DNA of 64,000 nucleotides from Thermodesulfobacteriota bacterium (GTDB lineage Bacteria; Desulfobacterota_D; UBA1144; Nemesobacterales; CSP1-2). The stretch spans positions 24,233 to 88,232 of the forward strand of contig DATMAT010000044.1 of assembly GCA_035559815.1 (NCBI GenBank), given 5' to 3'. The stretch's first letter is position 1, and each line of letters begins with the position of its first letter. Shown here piece after piece: positions 42,863-50,915 of this stretch. Below the pieces are notes generated by a model. The model was not told the DNA's origin. It did no database searches and was given only the letters and a program-made list of their open reading frames with translations. The position numbers and the translations under genes are program-made.

Positions 42863-43519
42863 TCAGTTAATCCTCACCGGCAGTCCCTGTATAGTTAAAA
42901 CTGCATTCGACTTTAGGCTGAGGGAAGCGGTGGCTTCGATCTCCACGATGGTGGCCTTGATTTTAAGCTGTAAAACACTCTCTATATTCATGGAGTTCTG
43001 GACTGAATCAATTACTATTTTGTTATTTCCAGACTTATCCACGATTTCTATTTTTTCCTGGCCGACAGAGTCATCGAGAACGATTTTATGACCCGAGTTG
43101 GTGTGGATCTCTATCTTCTCCTGCATGGCCGTATCGTCGTCGTTGAATATAATCTCGTGACCGCTTCGGGACTTAATCTTGCGAATGTTGTTTCTGCCGT
43201 CGCTGTTCGCCTCAGGCGGCTTATCTACACCATTCCAGAGGGCACCGATTACAACAGGATGATTTATATCTCCGTGCTCGAAGGCGACAAGCACCTCATC
43301 TCCAACCTCCGGCAAGAAAAAACTCCCCCGCTCTCCGCCTGCCATCAAAGTGGCAATCCGCACCCAGTCGGTTTCGTTGTCATCTGAGAGCCAGGGGAAC
43401 TTTATCTTAACCCTTCCTAATCCCTCTGGGTCCTGATTATTTGTAACGATACCACCTGTAACGCCGTCTATGCGTCTTACGCTCTGCTCTTCGCTTTTTA
43501 ACACATCCAAAATACTCAT
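42863..43519 (-). CDS. gpV-like spike protein (C-terminal half of Afp8/VgrG)
   Basis: The 218-residue protein opens with a gp5/gpV OB-fold (GGIVTNNQDPEGLGRVKIKF, DWVRIATLMAGGERGSFFLP, VAFEHGDINHPVVIGALWNG). A repetitive beta-helix follows (KIEIHTNSGHKIVLDDSVGQ, KIEIVDKSGNNKIVIDSVQN) that forms the trimeric needle, to which the PAAR tip would bind. In many systems this is fused to the gpD-like hub; here they are two genes that overlap by 4 bp (43516-43519), so equal synthesis is likely. Confidence 0.9.
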   Translation of the reverse strand: MSILDVLKSEEQSVRRIDGVTGGIVTNNQDPEGLGRVKIKFPWLSDDNETDWVRIATLMAGGERGSFFLPEVGDEVLVAFEHGDINHPVVIGALWNGVDKPPEANSDGRNNIRKIKSRSGHEIIFNDDDTAMQEKIEIHTNSGHKIVLDDSVGQEKIEIVDKSGNNKIVIDSVQNSMNIESVLQLKIKATIVEIEATASLSLKSNAVLTIQGLPVRIN

Positions 43520-44607
43520 ATTGCGTTCCTCTTAACCTTGAAACTTGTTCTATAACCGCCGTCGTCTATGGTGTGAGTCGTTTCTTTAACGTAATACTTT
43601 CCGCTAAACTTTTTCCCCATCCTTTCGAGTCTGATGTTTACTCCCGGCCTTATCCGAGGAAGACCTATACACACTCCGTCCCCTTCAATCAAACCGTCGC
43701 TGAGTTTATTCAGCACCGATTGTGCGATCGCATTTGCATGCTCTACCGAATTAGCAATCACATTAGGTATAACCTTCTTCACAGTGCCGTGGTGTTCCTG
43801 GGCTATCTGGCTTCCGGTTTTTCTTCCCGGCTCCTGAACCCTCTCACTTCCCGATGTCGCCCTGCCGACGATAGGTGTGTCGGGGGCGCGGGGGTTATGG
43901 CCTCTTACTTCCACTTCCGTAACTAACCCTGTCGTGTTCATTCGAGGGTTGAAACTAATAATGTCTTTTCCCAATTCGAGTTTAGCTATTTCCTTTTTGT
44001 CGTCTCTTGGTTTTATGAAGTACATAGTCTGACCGTCCATGGAAAATTCGCGGTCCGAATTTCTGGCCAAGTCTTCAAGAAAAGCGAAGAAGCTTTTATT
44101 GCCATCTTTACGGACAAAAGGCTCATATTTTCCCGGGTCGTCCACAACTGGAAGTAATCCCGCCTCGGAAGCAATCGTCCGGACTATATCCCCATAGGTC
44201 TTGTCAACAAAAGTTCTTTCAGGGGAAACCCTTTTGACGAAGTCGTAAGATAGGTCCTGTCCCCCTACGGTAAGGGTAGTAGTTTCACCGGAGAAGAAGC
44301 TAGACTCTAAGCTGGTAATCTCTCCAACTACCATCGGGAACAATTGATTTGCATATCCCATCTTTATAGTAACCCTGTTTCCTTCCTTAAAAAGAGGATT
44401 ATCCAGCCACTCAAACTGTTGAGTTGTCAAATCAAATTCGTCGTTCATCGTAAACCTGAAACTCACACCTTCGTCTAGTTTTTCGTCAACCGTCACGCTG
44501 ATAATCTGCTTCGATATATTCGCAATCAACTTCTGATTATTAATCTCCACCTCAAACCTTGGAGCATAAAAGTTTAGAGTCTCTTTCGATATTTTCTCTA
44601 ATGCCAT
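43516..44607 (-). CDS. gpD-like hub protein (N-terminal half of Afp8/VgrG)
   Basis: The 363-residue protein has the phage late-control D/gp27 pattern: YAPRFEVEINNQKLIANISK, NPLFKEGNRVTIKMGYANQL, TLTVGGQDLSYDFVKRV, and the end YYVKETTHTIDDGGYRTSFK. It forms the trimeric hub that joins the tube to the spike. The downstream gpV gene starts inside its last codons. The ribosome binding site is AGAGGGA. Confidence 0.9.
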   Translation of the reverse strand: MALEKISKETLNFYAPRFEVEINNQKLIANISKQIISVTVDEKLDEGVSFRFTMNDEFDLTTQQFEWLDNPLFKEGNRVTIKMGYANQLFPMVVGEITSLESSFFSGETTTLTVGGQDLSYDFVKRVSPERTFVDKTYGDIVRTIASEAGLLPVVDDPGKYEPFVRKDGNKSFFAFLEDLARNSDREFSMDGQTMYFIKPRDDKKEIAKLELGKDIISFNPRMNTTGLVTEVEVRGHNPRAPDTPIVGRATSGSERVQEPGRKTGSQIAQEHHGTVKKVIPNVIANSVEHANAIAQSVLNKLSDGLIEGDGVCIGLPRIRPGVNIRLERMGKKFSGKYYVKETTHTIDDGGYRTSFKVKRNAI

Positions 44608-44626
44608 TTTAGTTATTCCCTCTAGG

Positions 44627-44698
44627 AGTATCCAAGCAGCCGAGACGCCAAGTATCCAAGTTTACTAGGGAACTTGGTTACTTGGCCGCTTGGCATCT
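44627..44698. repeat. two-armed octad array, family I
   Basis: The left arm reads CCAAGCAGCCGAGACGCCAA and GTATCCAAGTT; the right arm reads AACTTGGTTACTTGGCCGCT and TGGCATC. About 20 of 26 positions pair when the arms are folded together. It begins 4 bp beyond the stop codon of the LysM adaptor gene (44703). Confidence 0.8.
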
Positions 44699-44702
44699 TT
44701 TA

Positions 44703-45371
44703 TTACTCCTTAAAAGGTACGACAAGCTCTTCACCTGGAGTTAATATACGGGGATTATCAATCTTGTTTGCCTCGGCAATCAGCCTCCAGTCTCCGGGGT
44801 TTCCATATTCCTTAGCGGCTATAGACCAGAGGCTATCGCCCTGAGTAACCACCCATCTCTTGGTCAGGTCAGCCGATTGGAGAGAAATCTCTTTTACCTG
44901 TACATCTACCTCTCTATATTCCTTCAGGGTGACGCTTAGCGTAGCCCTTACCGGAATTCCTTCCGGGAGAAACATAGTGAACCTCTTGGAGACCCTTTCT
45001 ATGATGCACTGGAACATGAAAGCACCCCAGATAAACAGGCAGACCGGTGGGGCATGGAGGTCGGAGTCGATATCCATCAAGCCCTTTGCCGCACCGGGAA
45101 GTCTGCTGAACATGCTTCCCGCATCCCACCCGGTAATCTGGTCGGTGAAAGTCCTTACATCCGCCCCTTGTTCATAGGTATCGAAAAAGAGGTCCATAGT
45201 TACGGACCGGGCATTACCTCTCACAAACTGAAGTATGGGAGAAGGAAGCCCCGGGATATTTACCTCGGCAAACTGATTGCTCTTTTCGACACTGAGCTCC
45301 TTTGGATTGAAAAGGAACGGCACTATTACCGATGGATTGTCCTTCCTGGTCAAAAAAGCCTTCACCAACAT
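44703..45371 (-). CDS. LysM tube-baseplate adaptor (Afp7-like)
   Basis: The 222-residue protein starts with the CIS adaptor module (FLFNPKELSVEKSNQFAEVN, SVTMDLFFDTYEQGADVRTF) and ends with a LysM domain (WVVTQGDSLWSIAAKEYGNP to NPRILTPGEELVVP). In related systems this protein sits between hub and inner tube; the LysM is thought to fit the structure rather than bind cell wall. Its AGGAGGGG ribosome binding site is within the last codons of the gene upstream, whose stop it nearly touches, so the two are coupled. Confidence 0.9.
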   Translation of the reverse strand: MLVKAFLTRKDNPSVIVPFLFNPKELSVEKSNQFAEVNIPGLPSPILQFVRGNARSVTMDLFFDTYEQGADVRTFTDQITGWDAGSMFSRLPGAAKGLMDIDSDLHAPPVCLFIWGAFMFQCIIERVSKRFTMFLPEGIPVRATLSVTLKEYREVDVQVKEISLQSADLTKRWVVTQGDSLWSIAAKEYGNPGDWRLIAEANKIDNPRILTPGEELVVPFKE

Positions 45372-46241
45372 CTATAAACCCCTCCTCTCTCTTTCCATTC
45401 TGACCCGCCGTTCGATATTTTGGTAAACCTGGTCCGAAATGCGATTTATATCCAGATGTCGTTTTATATCCATCTCGCCGGGATAATTTGTAGACTTAGA
45501 ATTTACCGCTACTGCCTCTTTCGTCTCGACCACGATCTTCTTTATCTCTTCCACTTCTTGCTCTATGTTCTGTCGCATATGAAAGTAAAAATTCTCGCTG
45601 TCTTTATTGAAGACGGTCCTCCTCCAGCCAGGCATGGAATTGGAAGCACTCGATCGTACTCTTTTCTTTAAGGACTTGTTAAGCGGCATCCAAAATTTAT
45701 TTGCCTCGCTATTATGCGGCATGGAATTAACCCGGTGCAAAATTAGTTGTAACTTATGCTCGAATAAGGATCGGGCTTGCAAATAGCTTCTAAAAGTTCC
45801 AGACGTTAGAGGTTTTACCATATTCCACGTTTGAGTTTTTATGAAATGATTCAATGGCTGACGAAGTATCCCGCTGATATTCATAGGAATATTTGCTACA
45901 GTGAAAAGTCGTAATACCCTTTCATATCGCCAGGTCTCATTAAGGTTCAGGATACTTTTTGAGATAGATGAGACCGATTTTTCAGCAGTAAGCCAAGAGA
46001 ACAGCGGTTTCATATTCTCGAAGCTTCTCAAAAATAAAGAAAAAAGGCTGTTTCGATAACTAAAATGAGGTTGAAAGAGAATTTTCAAACTAATTTTTCT
46101 GAGGACAGAGCCCGCATTCTTATAAAAAATCATCATGGGAAACCGGAAGGGATTCCTTTTCCCTCTCCGGTGCCTGGTTATAATCTTTTTGTGGAAGTAT
46201 GAATCGGATACAATCATTTGAAGACTAATTAAGCGTCTCAA
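45372..46241 (-). CDS. eCIS protein of unknown role with conserved C-terminal tail
   Basis: The 289-residue protein has a basic, poorly conserved-looking N-terminal half. The C-terminal half contains an amphipathic helix (MRQNIEQEVEEIKKIVVETK) and ends ISDQVYQNIERRVRMERERR. That ending is familiar from a protein found between the second tube gene and the LysM adaptor in many eCIS loci. Its place and helices would allow a chaperone or tape-measure-like role, but there is no direct evidence. The start is uncertain because several Met codons lie in the first 40 residues and I see no strong ribosome binding site. Confidence 0.65.
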   Translation of the reverse strand: MRRLISLQMIVSDSYFHKKIITRHRRGKRNPFRFPMMIFYKNAGSVLRKISLKILFQPHFSYRNSLFSLFLRSFENMKPLFSWLTAEKSVSSISKSILNLNETWRYERVLRLFTVANIPMNISGILRQPLNHFIKTQTWNMVKPLTSGTFRSYLQARSLFEHKLQLILHRVNSMPHNSEANKFWMPLNKSLKKRVRSSASNSMPGWRRTVFNKDSENFYFHMRQNIEQEVEEIKKIVVETKEAVAVNSKSTNYPGEMDIKRHLDINRISDQVYQNIERRVRMERERRGL

Positions 46242-46307
46242 AGTCAGGGTTTAGAGTTTAAGAAATACTGAGATTTATACCCTAGCCCCTAACCCCTACA
46301 CCCTGTC
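46242..46307. repeat. two-armed heptad array, family II (TTAGGG)
   Basis: The left arm reads AGTCAGGGTTTAGAGTTTA, the centre AGAAATACTGAGATTTATA, and the right arm CCCTAGCCCCTAACCCCTAC and ACCC. It abuts the stop codon of tube 2 (46309) and runs to the start of the next gene. Confidence 0.75.
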
Positions 46308-46308
46308 T

Positions 46309-46743
46309 TTATCCCTTTTCAATTCCATGATGAGCCAGTTCGATAGTCTCAAAGGCCACGGTGTTGCTATCAGCCTTGAAATCCGGGCCCGTCCACTTGA
46401 CCGGAAAGGCCTGAAAGAAATTCCAGCGCCACTTCTCTTCGCCGGCAACATCCATCAAGATAATAGCCCCATTCTTCCGCTGAAATTTTCCCTTTACCAC
46501 TTCCTGATGCCATTTCCACATCTCTTCCAGGTCGGTGATGCCCCGCTTGAGGGTGATGTGCTGAAATTTTGTCCTTTTAGGTAATTGATATACAAAACCG
46601 TTCTCCCCGCCCTCTTCGTAAGTCTCGGTTTCCGTTTCCACCTGAAGTCCGGAAACCTCGGACACCTGGGCAACAATAATCCCGTTGATCTCTATCTTAA
46701 ACCTGAATAAGGTGTAAGGATAAGTTTTTTGTCCGGTAGGCAT
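46309..46743 (-). CDS. tail tube protein 2 (gp19-like)
   Basis: The 144-residue protein is a T4 gp19/Hcp-like tube subunit: YTLFRFKIEINGIIVAQVSE, VSGLQVETETETYEEGG, FQHITLKRGITDLEEMWKWH and the final FETIELAHHGIEKG. It differs from tube 1 and lies closer to the baseplate genes, so it probably forms the first ring or rings next to the baseplate, as Afp5 does. Length is standard. Confidence 0.92.
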   Translation of the reverse strand: MPTGQKTYPYTLFRFKIEINGIIVAQVSEVSGLQVETETETYEEGGENGFVYQLPKRTKFQHITLKRGITDLEEMWKWHQEVVKGKFQRKNGAIILMDVAGEEKWRWNFFQAFPVKWTGPDFKADSNTVAFETIELAHHGIEKG

Positions 46744-46770
46744 CTTTTTTTACCTATGCTTTGTACACAG

Positions 46771-46864
46771 GCTGCCAAGCAGCCAAGTAACCAGGCGACC
46801 GAAATACTTGGCTACTCGGTTCCTTGGTTACTCGGCCACTCGATTATTTGGCCACTTGGTTACT
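46771..46864. repeat. two-armed octad array, family I (longest copy)
   Basis: The left arm reads CTGCCAAGCAGCCAAGTAAC and CAGGCGACC; the right arm reads CTTGGCTACTCGGTTCCTTG, GTTACTCGGCCACTCG and GCCACTTGGTTACTC. It lies between the DUF6760-type gene and tube 2. Confidence 0.78.
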
Positions 46865-46871
46865 CTTCTTA

Positions 46872-47066
46872 TCATTCCACTTCAAGAATACTTCTTTGCT
46901 TTTCACCGCTGAGCTGGCGGTTGATTCTTGAAATCTCCTCTACCCATCTCTGCCTTTCCCTGTGCTCCATGTTCATTATCTCTTCGTGAGTCCAATGAAA
47001 GTGGTATGCGATAAAGGCTACCTCCTCGTAAATCCGGTCGAGGGGGTAGCCTATTATTCCCCCAAT
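46872..47066 (-). CDS. small DUF6760-type eCIS protein with non-standard start
   Basis: A 64-residue product is read as GYPLDRIYEEVAFIAYHFHW, then EEIMNMEHRERQRWVEEISR, INRQLSGEKQR and a tail ending in EVE. This pattern is the small helical protein that follows the tube/assembly genes in many eCIS loci. No ATG, GTG or TTG precedes the conserved part in frame; a TGA lies just upstream. The most likely start is ATT at 47066, because GGAGGA stands 6 nt before it; ATA codons at 47057 or 47054 are alternatives. It overlaps the end of the upstream gene, so coupled translation is likely. The role is unknown. Confidence 0.75.
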   Translation of the reverse strand: MGGIIGYPLDRIYEEVAFIAYHFHWTHEEIMNMEHRERQRWVEEISRINRQLSGEKQRSILEVE

Positions 47067-47419
47067 GTTTCTTCCTCCACCTCAAACTGGTGTTCGCATT
47101 TAGGGCATGAAGCTTTTATCTTGCCGTTCCCATTTTCGTTTATCGTCCTGTAGAACTCCTGTAGATAAGATAGGTCGGCGGCAAATAGATTCTCGACGAC
47201 CTTTGGGTTTATTGTCTCCAAATTTCCAAGCTTCGTGACCACTCTTGAAAGCAATATGACTGTAAGATAGGCCGGATTTGATTGCACCCTGGGGTCTTTC
47301 ATAGGCAGAATCTCATCGGCCGCCGTGGCAAGCCGCATGACCCCCTTTTTGTGGAGGTTTCCTTCCTCATCCACGTACCCTTTAGGCAAGAGAAATTCAA
47401 ACTCTGTCTGAAATCCCAT
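47054..47419 (-). CDS. eCIS/phage tail assembly protein with zinc-ribbon end
   Basis: The 121-residue protein begins MGFQTEFEFLLPKGYVDEEG, continues VMRLATAADEILPMKDPRVQ, LLSRVVTKLGNLETINPKVV, and ends with a CPKC pair (SCPKCEHQFEVEEETLGE). It is a standard member of eCIS operons between tube 1 and the DUF6760 gene and is thought to help tail assembly; the exact role is not known. AGGAGGATAATATC before the ATG at 47419 fixes the start. The longer upstream frame is encoded by the octad array and is discarded. Confidence 0.82.
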   Translation of the reverse strand: MGFQTEFEFLLPKGYVDEEGNLHKKGVMRLATAADEILPMKDPRVQSNPAYLTVILLSRVVTKLGNLETINPKVVENLFAADLSYLQEFYRTINENGNGKIKASCPKCEHQFEVEEETLGE

Positions 47420-47442
47420 GATATTATCCTCCTCTTTTGTAA

Positions 47443-47518
47443 GAGTATCCGAGCAACCAAGCTGCCAAGCATCCGAGTGCACTTGGCTACTCGGTCAGTT
47501 GGTTACTTGGCTACATGG
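47443..47518. repeat. two-armed octad array, family I
   Basis: The left arm reads GAGTATCCGAGCAACCAAGC and TGCCAAGCATCCGAG; the right arm reads CTTGGCTACTCGGTCAGTTG and GTTACTTGGCTAC. It begins 4 bp beyond the stop codon of tube 1 (47523). Confidence 0.78.
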
Positions 47519-47522
47519 TAAT

Positions 47523-47957
47523 TTACGACACCCGTCTAAACCCCTCATGTACAATCTCCAGGGTCTCGATTGCTATTTCGTTACCCTTCCCGCTGAAATC
47601 AGGAGGGTCGTATTTGCTGGGCCATGCCTGGACGATATCCCAGCGCGCTTTATCCGCCCCGGCCTCGTCGATCAGGATAATAGACATATTTTTTCTTTCC
47701 TTTTCCGCGCCGGCATCTATAACCCGTTGCCTCCAGTTATAGAGGTCCATAGAGTCGGTAATACCCCATTTAAGTGTTATATTCCCGAATTTAGTCAATC
47801 CCGATAGCTTACGAAATACCGGGGGTTCATTCCCCTCTCTATACTCGACCGGGTCTGTTGTCGTATCTCCGAATGTGCATTCGCTGAACCCGGCCTGGCT
47901 GATTCCGTCGATCTCGACGCGAAATCTAAACTGCCTGTAAGGATCTCTTCTTGCCAT
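47523..47957 (-). CDS. tail tube protein 1 (gp19-like)
   Basis: The 144-residue protein is the main inner tube subunit: PYRQFRFRVEIDGISQAGFS, GLTKFGNITLKWGITDSMDL, YNWRQRVIDAGAEKERKNM and FSGKGNEIAIETLEIVHEGF. Stacked hexamers would form the tube that is pushed out on contraction. GGAGGA, 6 nt before the ATG, supports the start. It follows the sheath gene, as is usual. Confidence 0.93.
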   Translation of the reverse strand: MARRDPYRQFRFRVEIDGISQAGFSECTFGDTTTDPVEYREGNEPPVFRKLSGLTKFGNITLKWGITDSMDLYNWRQRVIDAGAEKERKNMSIILIDEAGADKARWDIVQAWPSKYDPPDFSGKGNEIAIETLEIVHEGFRRVS

Positions 47958-47990
47958 CTTTTTGTCCTCCTTATTCTCGTTACTTTTTGG

Positions 47991-48106
47991 TTAGCCACTA
48001 ATTAACACGATTTTACACTAATGGATGATGCATGACTCATGATGCACGATGTATGTTTCATCCTATATCCTGCACCCTGTATCTTGCATCTTGCATCGTA
48101 TGACTA
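47991..48106. repeat. composite inverted repeat with TGCATC heptads
   Basis: TTAGCCACTAATTAACACGA at the left and GACTAAAT at the right frame a run of GATGCA-type units (GGATGATGCATGACTCATGA) that reverse to CTTGCATCTTGCATC. It is the same composite as at 20264-20392 and abuts the sheath stop codon (48109). Confidence 0.72.
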
Positions 48107-48108
48107 AA

Positions 48109-49668
48109 TTACTCCGTAATTGATGAACCGCCGGGGAATTGGGCTATACGGAATATTACGAATTCTGCCGGTTTTACCGGGGCAATGCCGATAATGCATA
48201 TAAGCCTTCCATTATCAATATCGTCCTGGGTCATGGTGGTTCTGTCGCATTTCACAAAGAATGCTTCTTCGGCCTTGGTTCCCATTAGAGCACCGTCCCT
48301 CCATACTCTGGTAAGGAATTCGGTAATAGTCGCCCTTACCCTTCCCCAGAGTTTTTCATCATTAGGCTCGAAGACAACCCACTGAGTTCCTTCTTCGATG
48401 GATTCGGATATATAGAGGAAAAGGCGGCGCACATTTATGTATTTCCAGAGTGTGTTTGTCGAGGATGTTCTTGCTCCCCAAACACGAATGCCTCTACCCG
48501 GAAAGGCGCGCAGGCAGTTCACACCGCGGGGGTTAAGCAGGTCTTGTTCTCCTTTGGTAATCTGAAACTGCAAAGCGGTAGCACCCAAGACGACTTCGTT
48601 AGCAGGGGCTTTATGCACCCCTCTTTCTATATCGGTCTTGGCGTAAATACCGGCAACATGACCCGAGGGAGGAACCAAAAGGTCCTGATTTGTCCTAGTG
48701 TCAAAGATCTTAATCCAGGGGAAATAAAAGGCCGCATAACGGGTATCCTGAGGTGGTCTCAGGTTGGCAATTGTTGCCAAGGTATCCGTAGCCGGATTTG
48801 AGTGCAGAACTGCAAAGCGGTCTCCCATCTGGGTACAATGCGTTACAATTTCATTGGTCAGGTTCGGAACAGCGTGATGGTCGGGCACACAAACAATCGA
48901 GATTTCGTCAATCTCTGTAAATCCCAGGAACCCGGTTCGAGGTGTAGTTCCATCCGGCAGAGCAGTAAGGGTTCTCCCCTGATAGTCGGCAAGGTCTATA
49001 GCCGAGCCATCCCCCCCTGTTACCGCTCCGGCTAGATTGGTTAACAATTCTAAGGCCTGATTGGCCGGCCTGCCGGCAGCCAGATGCGTTATTGTTATCA
49101 GATTAGATTGAGGGTTAATCCTGCTCTCGTAGTAATTAATAGAGGCTTGGTTGTCAGTGAGGTTGTCGTAAACTTCGAGCAAGTCGGGTTCTCGACGGTT
49201 AGGGTCGGTGGCATTGGCCAAAATAGTCGGGTCAACCAACGGGGTTGGCGGCGGTTCATTCCAATACATTACAGTCAACTTAAACATGTTTACCGGGTCA
49301 AGGCTCGCATCTTCAATCTTTACCGCAATTCGGTTTCCCCACTCTCCCGGGCCGATGGCTTCAACGTTTGCCTGCGTACCCAAATTGGCAGCCGCCGCTA
49401 CAGCATCATCCGCCACGATCCTTCCCACAAAGCAGCGTTTACCGCCGTTTGTAAAAAACCCTTCTATCCCGTAAGCAAGGAAAGAGTCCGCAAGATAACG
49501 GCCGTAAGTCCGCCTAAACTGTTCGAACCCGGTAATGAGCCGGGGTTGTTCCGGGCCCCTCTCAGTTGGGCCGAGAAATCCGGCGGTGCTGGTGCTTACA
49601 CCCTCGATGGGCCTGGCACCGATTTCAAACTCTTCTACATACACGCCCGGTGATAAATACTCTGGCAT
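48109..49668 (-). CDS. contractile tail sheath protein
   Basis: The 519-residue protein has the phage/eCIS sheath pattern: the start MPEYLSPGVYVEEFEIGARP, IEGVSTSTAGFLGPTERGP, and the conserved C-terminal core (NPRGVNCLRAFPGRGIRVWG, INVRRLFLYISESIEEGTQW, FVKCDRTTMTQDDIDNGRL). It forms the outer helical sheath whose contraction drives the tube. Only one sheath gene is present, while Afp has three. A perfect AAAGGAGGT lies 6 nt before the ATG. Confidence 0.95.
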   Translation of the reverse strand: MPEYLSPGVYVEEFEIGARPIEGVSTSTAGFLGPTERGPEQPRLITGFEQFRRTYGRYLADSFLAYGIEGFFTNGGKRCFVGRIVADDAVAAAANLGTQANVEAIGPGEWGNRIAVKIEDASLDPVNMFKLTVMYWNEPPPTPLVDPTILANATDPNRREPDLLEVYDNLTDNQASINYYESRINPQSNLITITHLAAGRPANQALELLTNLAGAVTGGDGSAIDLADYQGRTLTALPDGTTPRTGFLGFTEIDEISIVCVPDHHAVPNLTNEIVTHCTQMGDRFAVLHSNPATDTLATIANLRPPQDTRYAAFYFPWIKIFDTRTNQDLLVPPSGHVAGIYAKTDIERGVHKAPANEVVLGATALQFQITKGEQDLLNPRGVNCLRAFPGRGIRVWGARTSSTNTLWKYINVRRLFLYISESIEEGTQWVVFEPNDEKLWGRVRATITEFLTRVWRDGALMGTKAEEAFFVKCDRTTMTQDDIDNGRLICIIGIAPVKPAEFVIFRIAQFPGGSSITE

Positions 49669-49722
49669 TTTTTACCTCCTTTACTGCAAATTTAGATTTC
49701 TATTTCTAGTAAAAATCATCCA

Positions 49723-50307
49723 TCATGGGAAGGAAACGATTCCCAAAGAAACCGTTTTCCCTTCCTCAACGGTTGTATTAACAGACTTGGTATTTCCACC
49801 TTTTTTGACCTCGACGGTAATCGCTTCTTGTTTAATTCCCTTAAAATAGAGTACAAACTCACCCTTTTCATCCGTTTTGGTTTCTATGGTTTTACCGACA
49901 ACACTTACATCTGCGTCGACTACCGGATTGCCGTCCGAAACCAAGCCCCTTACTAGGGTGGCATTACGGGGGAACGGATACGATGGTTTAGGTTTAAGAG
50001 TGACTTCGACTACCGGGTTCTTTGGGTCAGGCTGGGGTAAGTTAACCGCCATCTCTTCTGGTAAGTAAAAGTCCGACCCAACTGCAAAATTATAGTTCCC
50101 AGGATTCATATCTTTGAACAAGTAGTATCCACTTAGATTCTTGAAGGCTTTTATATCCCCTTCCTTTATCGTGACTTTCACGTTCCCAATCGTTTCCTCT
50201 TCCGTGAAATCATCAATGAGACGGACAGCCAGAGAGAGCACGGTAATAATCTTTTCTCCCTCATATGCCGTAAACTCGCTCGTAACGTAAGGGAAAATAA
50301 TGGCCAT
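49723..50307 (-). CDS. transthyretin/carboxypeptidase-regulatory-like repeat protein
   Basis: The 194-residue protein has two beta-sandwich modules: residues 1-105 (VLSLAVRLIDDFTEEETIGN, YYLFKDMNPGNYNFAVGSDF) and 115-194 (VRGLVSDGNPVVDADVSVVG, ETKTDEKGEFVLYFKGIKQE), the second a clear carboxypeptidase regulatory-like fold. There is no signal peptide. Such proteins sit next to DUF4255 in some eCIS loci and may cap or decorate the particle; no function is proven. It starts 9 bp after the DUF4255 gene and ends 54 bp before the sheath. Confidence 0.75.
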   Translation of the reverse strand: MAIIFPYVTSEFTAYEGEKIITVLSLAVRLIDDFTEEETIGNVKVTIKEGDIKAFKNLSGYYLFKDMNPGNYNFAVGSDFYLPEEMAVNLPQPDPKNPVVEVTLKPKPSYPFPRNATLVRGLVSDGNPVVDADVSVVGKTIETKTDEKGEFVLYFKGIKQEAITVEVKKGGNTKSVNTTVEEGKTVSLGIVSFP

Positions 50308-50316
50308 ATATTCTTC

Positions 50317-50913
50317 CTATCTCTTCGGAACCATGAATGAGTAATTCATTTCTTTGGATACAACCCTTTGCATACTCATATCACGCGTCGAGTCAATATT
50401 TGTAGGAGTGACCAGGTAGCTTACGGAAAGCCTATAGCCCACCTCCTGAAACGCACTCCATATCTTGGTCAGGTCATCAAGAGATATAGGATTAAGCACA
50501 ATCCTCAGTTCATCGCTTGTCCCTTCGAGGCTTCCCTGAAGAGTCGTGCCGCTCAAAATAGCGTTATCGTAAAAAATGCGCATCGCCCTTCCCAATATCC
50601 GGTGCTGTTCCAGGGTCTGCTCCGTCTTGTCCGGTATCTGGGTCGAGGCGTAAGCGGTCAGTAGATAATAGAGGTCCAGGGTCAATGGCGGATAGCCAAG
50701 CTCGGTGGGGCTAATGTTACGCATCTCCTGATTTTTCAGATGAGGATTCTCCATGATGTTATACAGGAAGAGGGTCAAACGGATGCTTTGGTCCTCTACC
50801 TCTGCTGGCGAGAGCAGGACAATGGAGTTGGGATTAACCAGGTCGCTCATGTTATCCCTCAAGAGCGTGATTAACGTTTCCCCTACATCGGCAATCGCCC
50901 GGTAATCTCCCAT
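50317..50913 (-). CDS. DUF4255 tail cap/terminator protein (Afp16/Pvc16-like)
   Basis: The 198-residue protein matches DUF4255: DYRAIADVGETLITLLRDNM, LTLFLYNIMENPHLKNQEMR, YPPLTLDLYYLLTAYASTQI, and a C-terminal strand region ending RDMSMQRVVSKEMNYSFMVP. Afp16 ends tube and sheath growth and fixes particle length. Its ATG is 2 bp beyond the stop codon of the M15 fragment, so the two are coupled. Confidence 0.9.
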   Translation of the reverse strand: MGDYRAIADVGETLITLLRDNMSDLVNPNSIVLLSPAEVEDQSIRLTLFLYNIMENPHLKNQEMRNISPTELGYPPLTLDLYYLLTAYASTQIPDKTEQTLEQHRILGRAMRIFYDNAILSGTTLQGSLEGTSDELRIVLNPISLDDLTKIWSAFQEVGYRLSVSYLVTPTNIDSTRDMSMQRVVSKEMNYSFMVPKR

Positions 50914-50915
50914 GT

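Noticed and set aside
41511..47518. CRISPR arrays
   Set aside because: The spacer arrays consist of 7-8 nt degenerate units with an inversion in the middle. There are no constant repeats of 23-40 nt with unique spacers and no cas genes.
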